DNA of 64,000 bases, taken from Apostichopus japonicus. Taxonomy: Eukaryota; Echinodermata; Holothuroidea; Aspidochirotida; Stichopodidae. Below, one piece after another: positions 54,401 to 63,543 of the stretch (positions are counted from its first letter, which is position 1; each line of letters opens with the position of its first letter). A program made the position numbers and the translations under genes. The notes under the pieces were generated by a model. The model was not told the origin of the DNA, searched no databases, and was given only the letters and a program-made list of their open reading frames with translations. The stretch covers positions 2,907,501-2,971,500 of the forward strand of contig NC_092576.1 in the NCBI RefSeq assembly GCF_037975245.1. Direction: 5' to 3'.

Positions 54401-57400
54401 AATTAGGGGCTGCACCCCCGCCGCGCAGTGGCGGAGCGTCCATACGGTCAGGGGGGCGGATGCCCCCCCTGACGGACTCAAATGGACTGCTGGCGCCTTT
54501 TTCAGCTCTTTACCACTTTTTACTTATTCTAGATTATTGACTTTTTTATTGCGCTCTCATCTACTTATTGACATTTCTCACATTTTGTTGGTGTAATTTG
54601 GCGATGACACCCTATTCTTCGTTTATCTGAAAATTAGCCAGGCCCTGAAAGGGTCATTTCCGGCGATCTAGGGAGTATCTTTACTCAAAAATTGTCTGTG
54701 CGCTACGCGCCAACCAGTGGTGGCGCTCCGCTTAGATAGTGTCGAAAGCGCCCCTACAGACCATTCTCGCCCCTCCTGACCAATACCCCTAGCTCCGCCA
54801 CTGCCGCCGCGCCTCCTACGCCTATGTGTGTAGTGTTCGCTTTCGGAAATATCTGCTATTTTTTCATTTCCTTCAACCAAGTTTTATAATGGCCGTTATA
54901 ACAGGTTTAATATTTCTACACCAATAAATTAACTGTGTCTGAATTTTCGAAAATTTCTGACCAACATTCTGCATCACACTTCCCTCTACTCGTGCAATTT
55001 TGACCGGTCTGTTAGGGGTTGAAGGAAGTTTTTCTATATTGGTTGTCCCTAGATGAAATTTTGTACAACATTATGGGTATGTTTTGAAGTGAGTTTATTC
55101 ACGAGATATGTGAATTTTCAAATTCTGAACAAATTTGGGGCTTAAAACCTTGAAAAGTGGGGCTGACGGGTATTGTGGGCCGCGACGTAGAATCACCTAC
55201 AAAAGCAAAGACCCACAGGAGATGCGATCAGGTCGAACATGACGTGTGCCGGGTTGACAATCTTCAAAAAGGTTATGGATGGAAAAAAAAAAACTATTAG
55301 GAAATACTTGGTTCTCAGGCAAAAAGTTTACATCTGGTTGGTCATTTCAAGCCCGAGAAGTGCCGTTTCCGGTGATCTGGGGGGTATCAAAATCAGAAAT
55401 TTTCTTGTACGCTGCGCGCCAACCGATGGTGGCGCTCCGCTTAGATAGTAATTCGCGCCCCCCTGGTTAGAAAATCCTGGATACGCGCCTGATAATTAAT
55501 GAGTACATAGAAAGAGTATTATTATGTTTTGTATGTAATTTACAATAGGTAAAGCTTTTACTGATCAACAAGTACAAAGGCTAAAGGAAAGAAACCGCAC
55601 CATGTCTTTAATAAAGTGGGATGTTCTTTGCCCTGTTGGGTATCTTGGTTCCACATATTATGGTTTTGTGTGCCTTTAAAAAAAAAAAAAAAAATGTTAC
55701 CGATCCATTATTAAATATGTATAAGTTAGAAGGCATAACGTTATATCTACTGTCAACGTCGCATAAGGCCTCTCTATCTTATACATATATACCTATAAAG
55801 GATGAAGGCAGTAGATAAAACGTTAGGTCCTCTAACTAATAAATATATACCTATACAGGATGTTAGCAGTAGATATAACGTTAGGCTCTCTAGCTTATAC
55901 ATATTTACCTATACAGGATGTTGACAGTGTAATATAACGTTAGGTTCCCTGACTTAAACATATTTACCTATACAGGATGTTGGCAGTAGATATAACGTTA
56001 GGCCCTCTAACGTATATATATTTACCTATACAAAATGTAGGCAGTATATATAAGCAGTTTGTGATTTTTTTTTGATAACTCGAAAAGTACATTTGTCAAA
56101 CGATGACTTTAATGGAACACAATCCCAATCATCATCTTCAGCTTATACGACAGAAAGCTTTTTATGATAGTTTGAATTAGGAAAAGTCGTCCTCCGTTTG
56201 GAAGATTTTCTACACTTTAAAAGTCATTTCTGGGAGCTGCAATTTTTGTGACGTCATATTTCCACAAGGATCCGAAACCACTTCAGTTTTTGTTAATCGG
56301 CTGGAATATTTTAGCTTATTAGCAATTATCAAAAGCCATCTACATTACCGAAAATAAACTTGGCAATCATTTTTGTTTAAATCATAAAGAAATGAAGCAC
56401 ATGTAGCTCGATGAGATCAAGTTTCTGCGCCATTTTCCCCGTTAATTTATAGGTCTTAATTTCCGTTAATGTAAGCTACAACGTATATGCCCCCCCCCCC
56501 CCAACAGCTTATTCTGGAACTGCAAAGTCAAGCTGTATAAGCTTGGACTTTGTACTGATTGCTCTCCAATATATATTACTGCGAATAGTTGACAGAGAAA
56601 CTCAGAGATGGTTGACGAAGCTTTTGTTTGTATTTTGTTCTTGAATAATATTTAAGCAGAAAATATTTAAAAAAAATATATATAATTTATTAGAGGAAAG
56701 TATACAGTCCTACATATTTCTTTTTCCTGGCTGTAGAATTTAACCTAGTAATTTACATTATGATCTTCCTATTTGAACAAATTGCAAAATGAAAACTAAA
56801 TTCTACAGTACTCGAATTCTAGTATTGTAAATATGTGAAACTGAGGCACAATACGCGTAGAATTTTTAGAATGACAGTATTAATATCAGTTTCATTTGTA
56901 GATTGCTGAATAAAAAAACATTCACTTTATGGTTATAGCATATGAACATCCTCTCTGAAAGCGAAATCTGATGCACGTATATTGCAGCATATACCAGAGA
57001 TCATTGCTATTGCCATTATAAAGATGTGCCTGTTTCTTTGAGCACGGGGATACTAGCACCAGGGTGTATTGTGTGTGTAATTGTATAGCTGTATTTGTTC
57101 GGTAATCAGGAGTGCAAACCAGTAGTTCTCCATACAAGCTTGAACAATACAATGTGAAAGGTTTGTCAGAACTGTATACAGTGTGTGCTTATTAGTGACA
57201 AAAAAGCAATACAATGACTGGTCGATTCTTCTGCAGCGAAAAGCCAAAATCAATATTTCCATGTTAGAAGAAGAAGGTGTGCTTTTTTACCAACTCACAC
57301 TTAAGACGCCATCAACTACCTCTCAACAGATGTTGACTGTAGAACCAATTATGCACTGCTGAGAGAAATACTCGACAGATTGATATCGTAATCTAGGTAA

Positions 57401-58911
57401 CACCACGAGAAATTATCGTATATATAAACAGGCTTTGCAAAATGTCCAACGTGTGATGGGGGGGGGGGGGGGGGGTGCTGAGATCAGGCGCTTAGACAGG
57501 ATGTCTTCATAGGTAGGGGATGACCGGAGGGCGCTGGCGGCGCCGCGTAAGCTCGAGGCTCTATGCGAGGTCCTGGGGTCCAGTGGCCTACAATAGAGTC
57601 CCTGGTAGGATCCAGGGGGATTTCCCTGGTGGGGGACAAGGGGGCAAAGCGCCATGAAGCTCTTGGCTATTTAGAAAATGGTGGGCATTAGAATGAAGGA
57701 TTTAACTATCTTCAAATGGCATTGGATGCGCCTTAAATAGACCACAAAAATTGCTGTGTGCATCAAAGAAATGTTTTGAACAGGATTGTTATGACTCGTA
57801 TCTAAATAGTTGTGTATAGTTAAACTGACGTATCACTTTCAGATATATTTGTCAGGAATGGATTTACGTGTAAAACAGATGGTTTCTTAATTGGGATATC
57901 TGTGCATTGTTCAGAGTCGACTAGGAGGGGACTTCATCATTACATGACATGGAACGTTGTGAACAACAACGGCTTAGCTTTGAATAAAGTCTGTCAGCTG
58001 TCATTTTATATCTGTGATGTCATGTTGTCACTAGGATCCGAACCCATTTACTCTCTCTTATTCTTCTTTCTTTTAATATTTCTCTGTTTTGTTTACGACC
58101 GTTAGGCCTAGGACTACTAGCCTGTGTTAGGTCCCTTCTCTTGAATAGTATCTTCCTTTCGGTCTTCCCGATGTAGCTTGCAAAATGGTGTCATTTCCTT
58201 CCATTGCAGTGTATAAACAGGTATTTTCAGACGGTTGCTCCGTGGAATGGGTAAAAAAAAAAGGTGGACGATACGAGTATATATAGGTTGCATCTGTGTA
58301 ATGAACTTGCTGATATGGGCGGTCGCAGTGATTTTACGGTAAATCGTTCGAGCCATCAGGGCAACAGATATAAATTTCTTTTTTACGATTGCGACAGCTT
58401 TTCTCCATTCAACCCACCATTTAGTATAAGAAATATTGAATCTGCTTCGTAAGTTTGTTTTCGAAATTCATCAGCAAACACGTATTGAGACATTATAGAA
58501 GAATTCAGTTGTGTTTTATTTAACATTAAAACCAACGTCATCATTATGTCTTGTCTTAAATAATTTGTAGATAATGTATCTGCCAAACAAATCTCCACTA
58601 ACAGAAATAAACGTTGTAATAATTACAGAGTGAAAAAGGAAAGACAGACAGAACTGAAACACACGTAACGTGATGATGCCATACTTTGGCTAGATCAAGT
58701 ATTCTGCCTTATGTATGAAGAAATGATGAAATCCGTAAAATTTCCTAAATTAAATGACATTTTATCTGTTTTGGGAAGTTGTTCATGTCATTTATTTATT
58801 TCAGATAGATATGTAATGACGGTTGGTTTGGTGTTTCTTCAATGTAAGTTATAACGTTACAACAGGCTACCATGAAAGTTTAGACAGAACCTGTAAAGTC
58901 AAGCTTGCCCG

Positions 58912-58942
<31 letters not shown>

Positions 58943-61900
58943 TATTAGATCCTCCTGCAAGCAGGAACTCGCGAAGAAGCCTAATTGGTTTATCAAAGCC
59001 GCAAGCTGACCGAAGTCAGTCTATTACATTCATATTTAACGTCCATGATTATGAATTGCTAATTGTCAACAACCCTGTAACTGGACGACATACATTAATA
59101 TGGATATACGGATGGACTATACACTCATCTACTATCTAAAAGAAGTACTAATTAAGAAACTGTTGATGATACAATATCTTCTGTCATCTGGATTAATATA
59201 TGTTGTGCTGGCTTGGAACCCATATTTGCTAAGGATAAATAAATACTTGAAAAGGTCCAAAGGAGGGCTACTAGGATGATTAGTTCCTTAAAGTGTTCCT
59301 TATCACCACACTGGAGCTTAGGAGGTTACGTGGGGACTTGACTCAGGTTTGCAAGATTGTGTATGGTTTTGACAATTAATCCTTTACCGACTTTTTCTTG
59401 TTTGCTAACAGTAGTTGTTCTAGAGGTCTTTGTCTTAAACTCCAAAGTTACAAAGTAGGATTAATAGTCGGTATAACTTTTTTTTTCTAATAGGGTTGTG
59501 AATGAGTGGAACGGTTTGCCTGAGAAAGTTGTACTTGCAAGTAGTGTCAATGGGTTTAAGAATGCTTTGGACGAGCACTTTAAACATTGTAATCGGATCT
59601 GAGTGTTTGTGTCTTCAGTTATTTTTCTCTCCTATACGGTCCTTGATGAGGACTTGAGTGTCCCTCCTGATCCCTTTTTTTCTACTAAAATGATAAACTT
59701 ATCAATAATCAAATCAGGAACTAATACTCGTAAGTAATATTATCATTAGCTTCTAAACAACAATGTATGATTTTGATAAATTGTAGCCTTCTGATTCTCC
59801 TTAATTAATTTTTCTTGCTTTACCCTTGCCACAGTTTCAGACATACTTACTAAGCAATCACTTTAAGGAGCGTTAAAAGCCTATCCGTAATAATTGAAAC
59901 GTATTTTGAAGACATTTGAGATGTAACTAAGAAAATTAAAACTGCTTGAGAATTACTCGAGTACAAAACCCTTCGAGTTCCAGCCAAGTTCGTTTAGCTG
60001 TTGTCCTGTTTGGTACATTATAATTCAGACGTATTACTGACATTCTATATATGAATAAAATACACTATAGAATGTTTATTTAATGAAGGAATCTAAACTA
60101 TATAGTCACTTGGGTAATCCTACGATGGTTAATTAGAGACATAATAAACTGGGAAAAAAGTTCACTATTATACTTTAAGATGTTAATTGTAACTTAAAAA
60201 TATTTCTACAAACATTTGAGACTAGACATATCCGCTTTAAAGCTGCTTCGACGTAATCATTGTTGCTTAGGATGAGTAAAGGGGTCTTCGACGGTTCTTA
60301 CCGAGACCGCTTTTATATCGGTCATATAATGTATGCCTAGTGGTTAGAGCATCCGCTTATCAGCCGGAAGGTTTGGGGATCGACTCTGGGCCGAGTCATA
60401 CCAAAGACTTTAAAAATGGGACCTAAGGCGCTCTGCCATCTTGCTTGGTGCTCAGCATATAAGTATGAAGTGGGGGAATATGTGTGTCTGATCGGTAAAT
60501 ATGATTTAGCGCCCTTTGTGGCAGCTTATCGTGTATAGTCCACAGTGACTTGAGAACGGTTATGGAATGATAATAGACGGTTGGTTATAGGCACTACGTC
60601 ATTAGCGTTTTCGGACCGATACCGGCGCAATAGCAAGTGTACAAATTAATATATTCATGCACGTGATCTGTATTGTTGCGTAATGCCTAAATATTGATTA
60701 TATCTTAATCTATAGACTAGTAGTGAAAATATGCTTCAAATGATCTCGCCTTCTGTAATTACGAACAGAAGTTCTTTAAACCATAGCTGATCAACTAGGA
60801 ATTGCAGGTAAACATTTCGGAGACTTATAGATACAATGTTTACTGACTCTAAACGCTTACACTAAGTTTAGCGTACGTGAATGAGAATACGTCAACTATA
60901 AGCCTTCTGATTGGTTGAAGATCAGATGTCAGTCGGGAACGATGAACAACATTTGTTGCTAAATTTGACTAGATGTGAATGCTAAAAAACCATATATTAA
61001 CTCGAAGATGTCACAGAAAGTGTAAATTAGGTAATATGCAGGTGGTCGGCACAGATTTGTTCATCAGAGATTCCTGAAAGTACTTCTAGATTATTTCAGA
61101 ATGTGCAGCTTGTCAAGTTTCGCGGATCTAGTTCTACCAAAGCCCTCTGTTGAATTATTGTGTGAGATCCTCATTGGTGGAGGGTTCGTCACCAACTTTC
61201 TTTGAACTGTTCCGAACAAGAGCACGAATATTAAGACTAGTAATGTATTTACACGTAGCTTGTAAGATGTAATCGATGTGATGTGGTCTATTCATGAAAT
61301 ATTCCATGCCTTGCGGGCAAAATACCATAGCATTTTCGCTTACATTTCTTGTCTTTCTTACACAGGTCTGACATGGAATGTTTCCAACGAGATTACACTT
61401 TAATCGTTTATAGGGAGCATATTACTGATAACCCGACGTTCCATCAGATGAACCACTTCAATGTTAAAAATAAAACGTTGATGGATTATCTTGTAATGTC
61501 GCAAGAAAGTGGAAGACCCGACCATGCCGCTGGTAAAAAATGTTACATCAAGGAAATAGATTCTCAATATTCAACTTTGAAGAGACAAAAGAAGTGTGCA
61601 GTAATAGGTAACAGTGGAATACTACTAGAGAGTAAATGTGGTAGTACCATCGATTCTTATGATTTAGTCATCAGAGCAAACATGGCCCCAGTCAGAGGAT
61701 ACGAGAATGACGTCGGGAACAAGACATACCTAATGTTGGTAAACGATGAGATGTTGGGTATTCTCGACACGGTACTTTCGTCTGGTCCACAGACTGAAAG
61801 AGAAAGGGAAATTTGGAGAACTTTGACAAGCTTAAACAACACGATTCTTTGGTATCCGAAAGATACGAGTAAACACACAACACTGTTACAGAATATAGCC

Positions 61901-62382
61901 AAAGCATTGAAAAAGAAGAAATTACACGTTCAGGTCGCATTCAGCTTGAAAGACATCTACAGTGACGTAAAATGGTAAGAAAGTATTAAGATTTATGACA
62001 ATTTAGGTTAAAAGATTAATGATTCTTTTTTTGCTATGCTGTTAAACCCCTAAATTCTTCTTCTTCATGAAATACAACTTGTGGCGGAACCTGTCATCGG
62101 GTTTATACATGCTTGCTGTAGCCGAGTACCGAAATCATTATAGTTTACACGATATGAGCAATTTCATTCAGCTTCTTCTTCTTCCTCTTCAGGAAATACA
62201 ACTTGTGGCGGTACCCGTCATCGGGTTTATATATGCTTGCTGTAGCCGAGGCAGTCTGTCAAAGTACGGCCATATTTGGATTTTATCCATATGAAAAGGA
62301 TGACTTTGGAAAGAAGGTGCTCAGACATTATTACGAGAAGAATTTGACAAATTTTAAGACTTGGGCTCGTATCATATGTTAA
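48477..62382 (+). CDS. Alpha-2,8-sialyltransferase (ST8Sia-like), last exon frameshifted
   Basis: Family role (known): Golgi type II enzyme moving sialic acid from CMP-sialic acid to a sialylated glycan. Exon 1 (48477-48637) encodes a short cytosolic end, a membrane anchor (about 16-31) and the start of the stem. Exon 2 (58287-58448) is tentative, placed by phase with a poor acceptor. Exon 3 (61366-61974) carries sialyl motif L (KKCAVIGNSGILLESKCG to YENDVGNKT, about residues 183-228). Exon 4 (from 62193) carries motif S (YPSSGLYMLAVAEAVCQS, then IFGFYPYE) and motif III (HYYE). Frame 1 stops at 62380-62382 (373 aa in total) just where motif VS is expected; a family-like end (DEGLIDMITNPC) continues in another frame to 62444. 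The gene is therefore either recently broken, ends differently, or has a sequence error. ST8Sia is clear from motif L and the spacing; the subtype is not. Confidence 0.87.
48638..50438. other. Sialyltransferase intron 1, first part
   Basis: AT-rich intron. Open frames at 49142-49423 and 49819-50013 have no motif. A short (CT)n near 49902-49916. Nothing else recognised. Confidence 0.45.
50439..50625 (-). mobile_element. SINE type E, copy 2 (body and tail)
   Basis: Reverse complement of the 37.2-kb copy from the unit after the B box to the (ATAC)n tail, here (GTAT)n at 50442-50461. All three hairpins are retained: CCTGCAAGCAGG, GGCTTATCAAAGCC and CTGACCGAAGTCAG. The tRNA-like head is absent. 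Confidence 0.85.
50955..51190 (+). mobile_element. LINE reverse transcriptase thumb fragment
   Basis: The translation reads NTFAAKLILNKT, then LSDLHWLLVKYRY and VFICVNGQASN. This matches the family pattern Q-N-x-A-A-K-L-I, then L-H-W-L-P-V-K-Y-R and Y-K-C-L-N-G-x-A-P of L2/CR1-type reverse transcriptases. Only this fragment is recognisable. Confidence 0.72.
51191..52435. other. Sialyltransferase intron 1, middle part
   Basis: AT-rich, with a 12-base C run at 51304-51315. No element recognised, though it lies between two LINE fragments and may be eroded LINE or unrelated sequence. Confidence 0.4.
52440..52880 (+). mobile_element. LINE ORF C-terminal fragment with A-rich tail
   Basis: An open frame (52449-52772) ends with a C-terminal pattern seen in many invertebrate LINE ORF2 proteins: LFGAD, then LNLIIILVKKFIFNCKVRKE, then a Leu-rich stretch. 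An A-rich tail (AAAAAAAAGAGAGAAAAAAA) follows at about 52857-52878, as expected for a retrotransposon 3' end. Confidence 0.62.
53411..53585. repeat. Polypurine (GA-rich) tract, about 170 bp
   Basis: Almost only A and G on the + strand (AAAAAAAGGAGAGAAAAAAA onwards), with very few pyrimidines until about 53585. The open frames here are Lys/Arg/Glu-only and are not genes. Confidence 0.9.
54426..54803. mobile_element. 378-bp nested hAT MITE with perfect 8-bp target duplication
   Basis: Ends CAGTGGCGGAGC and GCTCCGCCACTG are perfect 12-bp inverted repeats. Both sides are flanked by CCGCCGCG (54418-54425 and 54804-54811), an exact 8-bp target duplication. It is inserted in the middle of the larger hAT-like region. 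Confidence 0.95.
55735..56055. repeat. Minisatellite, about 5 units of 60-62 bp
   Basis: Units carry ATATTTACCTATACAGGATG, then T(T/A)GGCAGTAGATATAACGTTAG and a CTCTCTAACT-like end. The first unit is the most diverged. Located in sialyltransferase intron 1. Confidence 0.9.
56060..57440. other. Sialyltransferase intron 1, later part
   Basis: AT-rich with a 13-base C run at 56490-56502. No gene or element recognised. Confidence 0.4.
57458..57660. repeat. G run of 18 and a GC-rich repeat fragment
   Basis: Eighteen G residues (57458-57475) lead into GC-rich sequence with GGTCCTGGGGTCCAGTGG, GGATCCAGGGGGATTTCCCT and GGGGCAAAGCGCCATGAAGC. Such CCAGGGGG-type blocks are common inside hAT-like repeats of marine invertebrates, but no termini are visible, so the class is a guess. 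Confidence 0.5.
57661..58286. other. Sialyltransferase intron 1, end
   Basis: Non-coding. A stop codon at 58252-58254 lies in the reading frame of the next exon, so that exon must start after it. Confidence 0.4.
58914..59102 (-). mobile_element. SINE type E, copy 3 (body and tail)
   Basis: Same body as 50439-50625 in the same orientation, with (GTAT)n at 58914-58943. Hairpins CCTGCAAGCAGG and CTGACCGAAGTCAG are kept; the middle one has one change (GGTTTATCAAAGCC), leaving a G-T pair. It lacks the tRNA head and stops at the same internal point as copy 2. Confidence 0.85.
59195..59690 (+). mobile_element. CR1/Jockey-type LINE 3' end, family C copy 2
   Basis: Matches the complement of 11495-12020: AACCCATATTTGCTAAGGAT, the GAATGAGTGGAACGGTTTGC block encoding NEWNGLPEKVV, and the 3' UTR GTGTCCCTCCTGATCC ending in a T-rich stretch and TCTACTAAAATGATA. 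The frame is broken by small deletions (for example near 59290-59310), so it is an older copy than the one at 11.5-12.6 kb. Confidence 0.88.
59700..60329. other. Sialyltransferase intron 2, first part
   Basis: AT-rich; nothing recognised. Confidence 0.4.
60330..60640 (+). mobile_element. tRNA-derived SINE, type F
   Basis: A box TGCCTAGTGG (60334-60343) continuing GTTAGAGC, then B box GGATCGACTC (60377-60386), 33 nt apart, as in a pol III type 2 promoter. The tRNA-like fold is not complete enough for a tRNA gene. The 3' end (60600-60629, CATTAGCG to CCGATACCGGCGCA) resembles the 3' UTR end of LINE family B at 11421-11451. Confidence 0.82.
60650..61365. other. Sialyltransferase intron 2, end
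   Basis: AT-rich intron ending in a normal acceptor (CTTGTCTTTCTTACACAG). Nothing else recognised. Confidence 0.45.
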
Positions 62383-62480
62383 TGTCACGCAGAGACGAAG
62401 GCCTGATTGACATGATAACGAATCCTTGTGTACCAAAATCATAAGAGTTTACACGATATGAACGATTTCATTCAGCTCGA
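62055..62480. repeat. Partial tandem duplication of the last sialyltransferase exon
   Basis: Copy 1 (62055-62170) has the polypyrimidine tract, the start of the exon (AAATACAACTTGTGGCGG to GCTTGCTGTAGCCGAG) and then jumps to 3' flank sequence (TACCGAAATCATTATAGTTT, ACGATATGAGCAATTTCATT). Copy 2 (about 62172-62480) has the full exon and the same flank after it. Copy 1 thus lacks about 180 bp of the exon. Its acceptor CAG is changed to ATG, so it should not be spliced. Confidence 0.9.
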
Positions 62481-63045
62481 AGACTTGACCGTTGAAGAAA
62501 GTAGGAACTCTATCACTGTTTAATAGGAAAAATAAGTTCGGAACATCGATGTTTTTACGTTTGGAAACCGAACAAAATGTCTTAAGCAGTTATGAACTTA
62601 TCACTCAAGGTTTCCCGAACTTTAAATATATGTATGACGTTCTAAGTAATACCCTGATATCCTTGTTTCAACAACTTTATAGTGGGTCTTCATGTTATCT
62701 AAAATCATACCTAATGAATAAGGATTCGGTAAGAATTAAAAAAAGAAGAAACTTAATTTTATTTTCCCCCGTTTCCTTCATAAATATAGAGCCGTTAAAA
62801 GTAGCAACTACATTAAGAATTTTATTTACTTAGCTCGGTCTTATTTAACGGAAGATGATATTTTGACCAAATCCTTCAACACAATCTTCTTCAAAGTTTA
62901 CAAAAGCAAATCCGTTTCTCACAGACTTGCTGGTATGATTGCAATATAGAAGCTGCCTGTGATTATGAAATTTTGTTTACGAGAAACGCATATTGGTCTG
63001 TAAGTCACATTGTTACTTTTTGTTTCCCTTAAATCGTCGCCGACA
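62481..63045. other. Sequence 3' of the sialyltransferase gene
   Basis: An open frame at 62492-62833 (113 codons) shows no recognised motif and may be 3' UTR or chance. No clear poly(A) signal located. Confidence 0.4.
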
Positions 63046-63062
63046 TATGGCAAGCCGTTTTA
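63046..63062. repeat. 17-bp array leader, copy 1
   Basis: TATGGCAAGCCGTTTTA, identical to 63509-63525. It stands just upstream of the GATATC palindrome array. Confidence 0.95.
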
Positions 63063-63069
63063 GTTTTTA

Positions 63070-63250
63070 TTCTGTATTTGATGATATCACCAATTATTTG
63101 ATGATATCAGCAAATCAATTGATGATATCAGCAATTGAATAAGTGATATGTACATATCAAGAAATGATTTGTTGATATCAGCAAATTATTTGATGATATT
63201 ATCAAATATTTGATGATATCAGCAATTCATTTGCTGACATCACCAATTGA
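63070..63250. repeat. Tandem array of GATATC-centred palindromic units
   Basis: About eight units of 20-25 bp built on variants of TTTGATGATATCAGCAAAT. Half-sites TTTGATGA/TTGCTGA flank a GATATC centre, with three units varying the centre (GATATG, GATATT, GACATC). Spacing is looser than in the neighbouring array. Confidence 0.9.
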
Positions 63251-63508
63251 CCTTGGACAAACTCAGAACATTCAATAAGTAGGTGGCGCAAGGTTCCTTC
63301 TTTACTTGTGAAATGTCAAAAAAAAAAAACTAACTTGATCGTCACATTTGAAGGCTTGAATTACTTTCTAACAGTAAACACGCCACATATTGTAAAAACG
63401 GTGTACAAGTGTGACTGCTTAAATATGAGTGACCGAGCACACTCCAGAATGAGCATCCGTCTTAGCATACATAGCCTATACTCTCTGTAAAGGCTAGGCT
63501 ATAGGCCG

Positions 63509-63525
63509 TATGGCAAGCCGTTTTA
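63509..63525. repeat. 17-bp array leader, copy 2
   Basis: TATGGCAAGCCGTTTTA, about 20 bp upstream of the first CTTAAG palindrome. Confidence 0.95.
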
Positions 63526-63543
63526 ACATTTACCTCGCAATTA

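Larger units (their letters stand above)
53376..55491. mobile_element. Composite hAT-like region with nested insertions
   Basis: The outer ends are CAGGTGCGTATCCAGG and CCTGGATACGCGCCTG, inverted apart from one base. The flanks share only ATAAT, so the 8-bp duplication is imperfect, or the two ends belong to different copies. Inside, a block of about 95 bp occurs three times in the same orientation (53929-54022, 54645-54742, 55350-55450), each with GCGCGCCAACC or GCGCCAACC, TGGTGGCGCT and CGCTTAGATA. This indicates several related hAT 3' ends inserted into or next to each other. No transposase frame was recognised. Confidence 0.7.

Noticed and set aside
58264-58286. Earlier start of sialyltransferase exon 2 at GTG 58264
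   Set aside because: That acceptor would break the phase from exon 1; AG at 58285-58286 keeps it, although its polypyrimidine tract is poor.
60330-60420. tRNA gene
   Set aside because: A and B boxes are present but the cloverleaf is incomplete and a SINE body follows.
62067-62294. 75-codon frame starting with the motif S sequence
   Set aside because: It reads across the deleted exon copy and then out of frame through the real exon; an artefact of the duplication.
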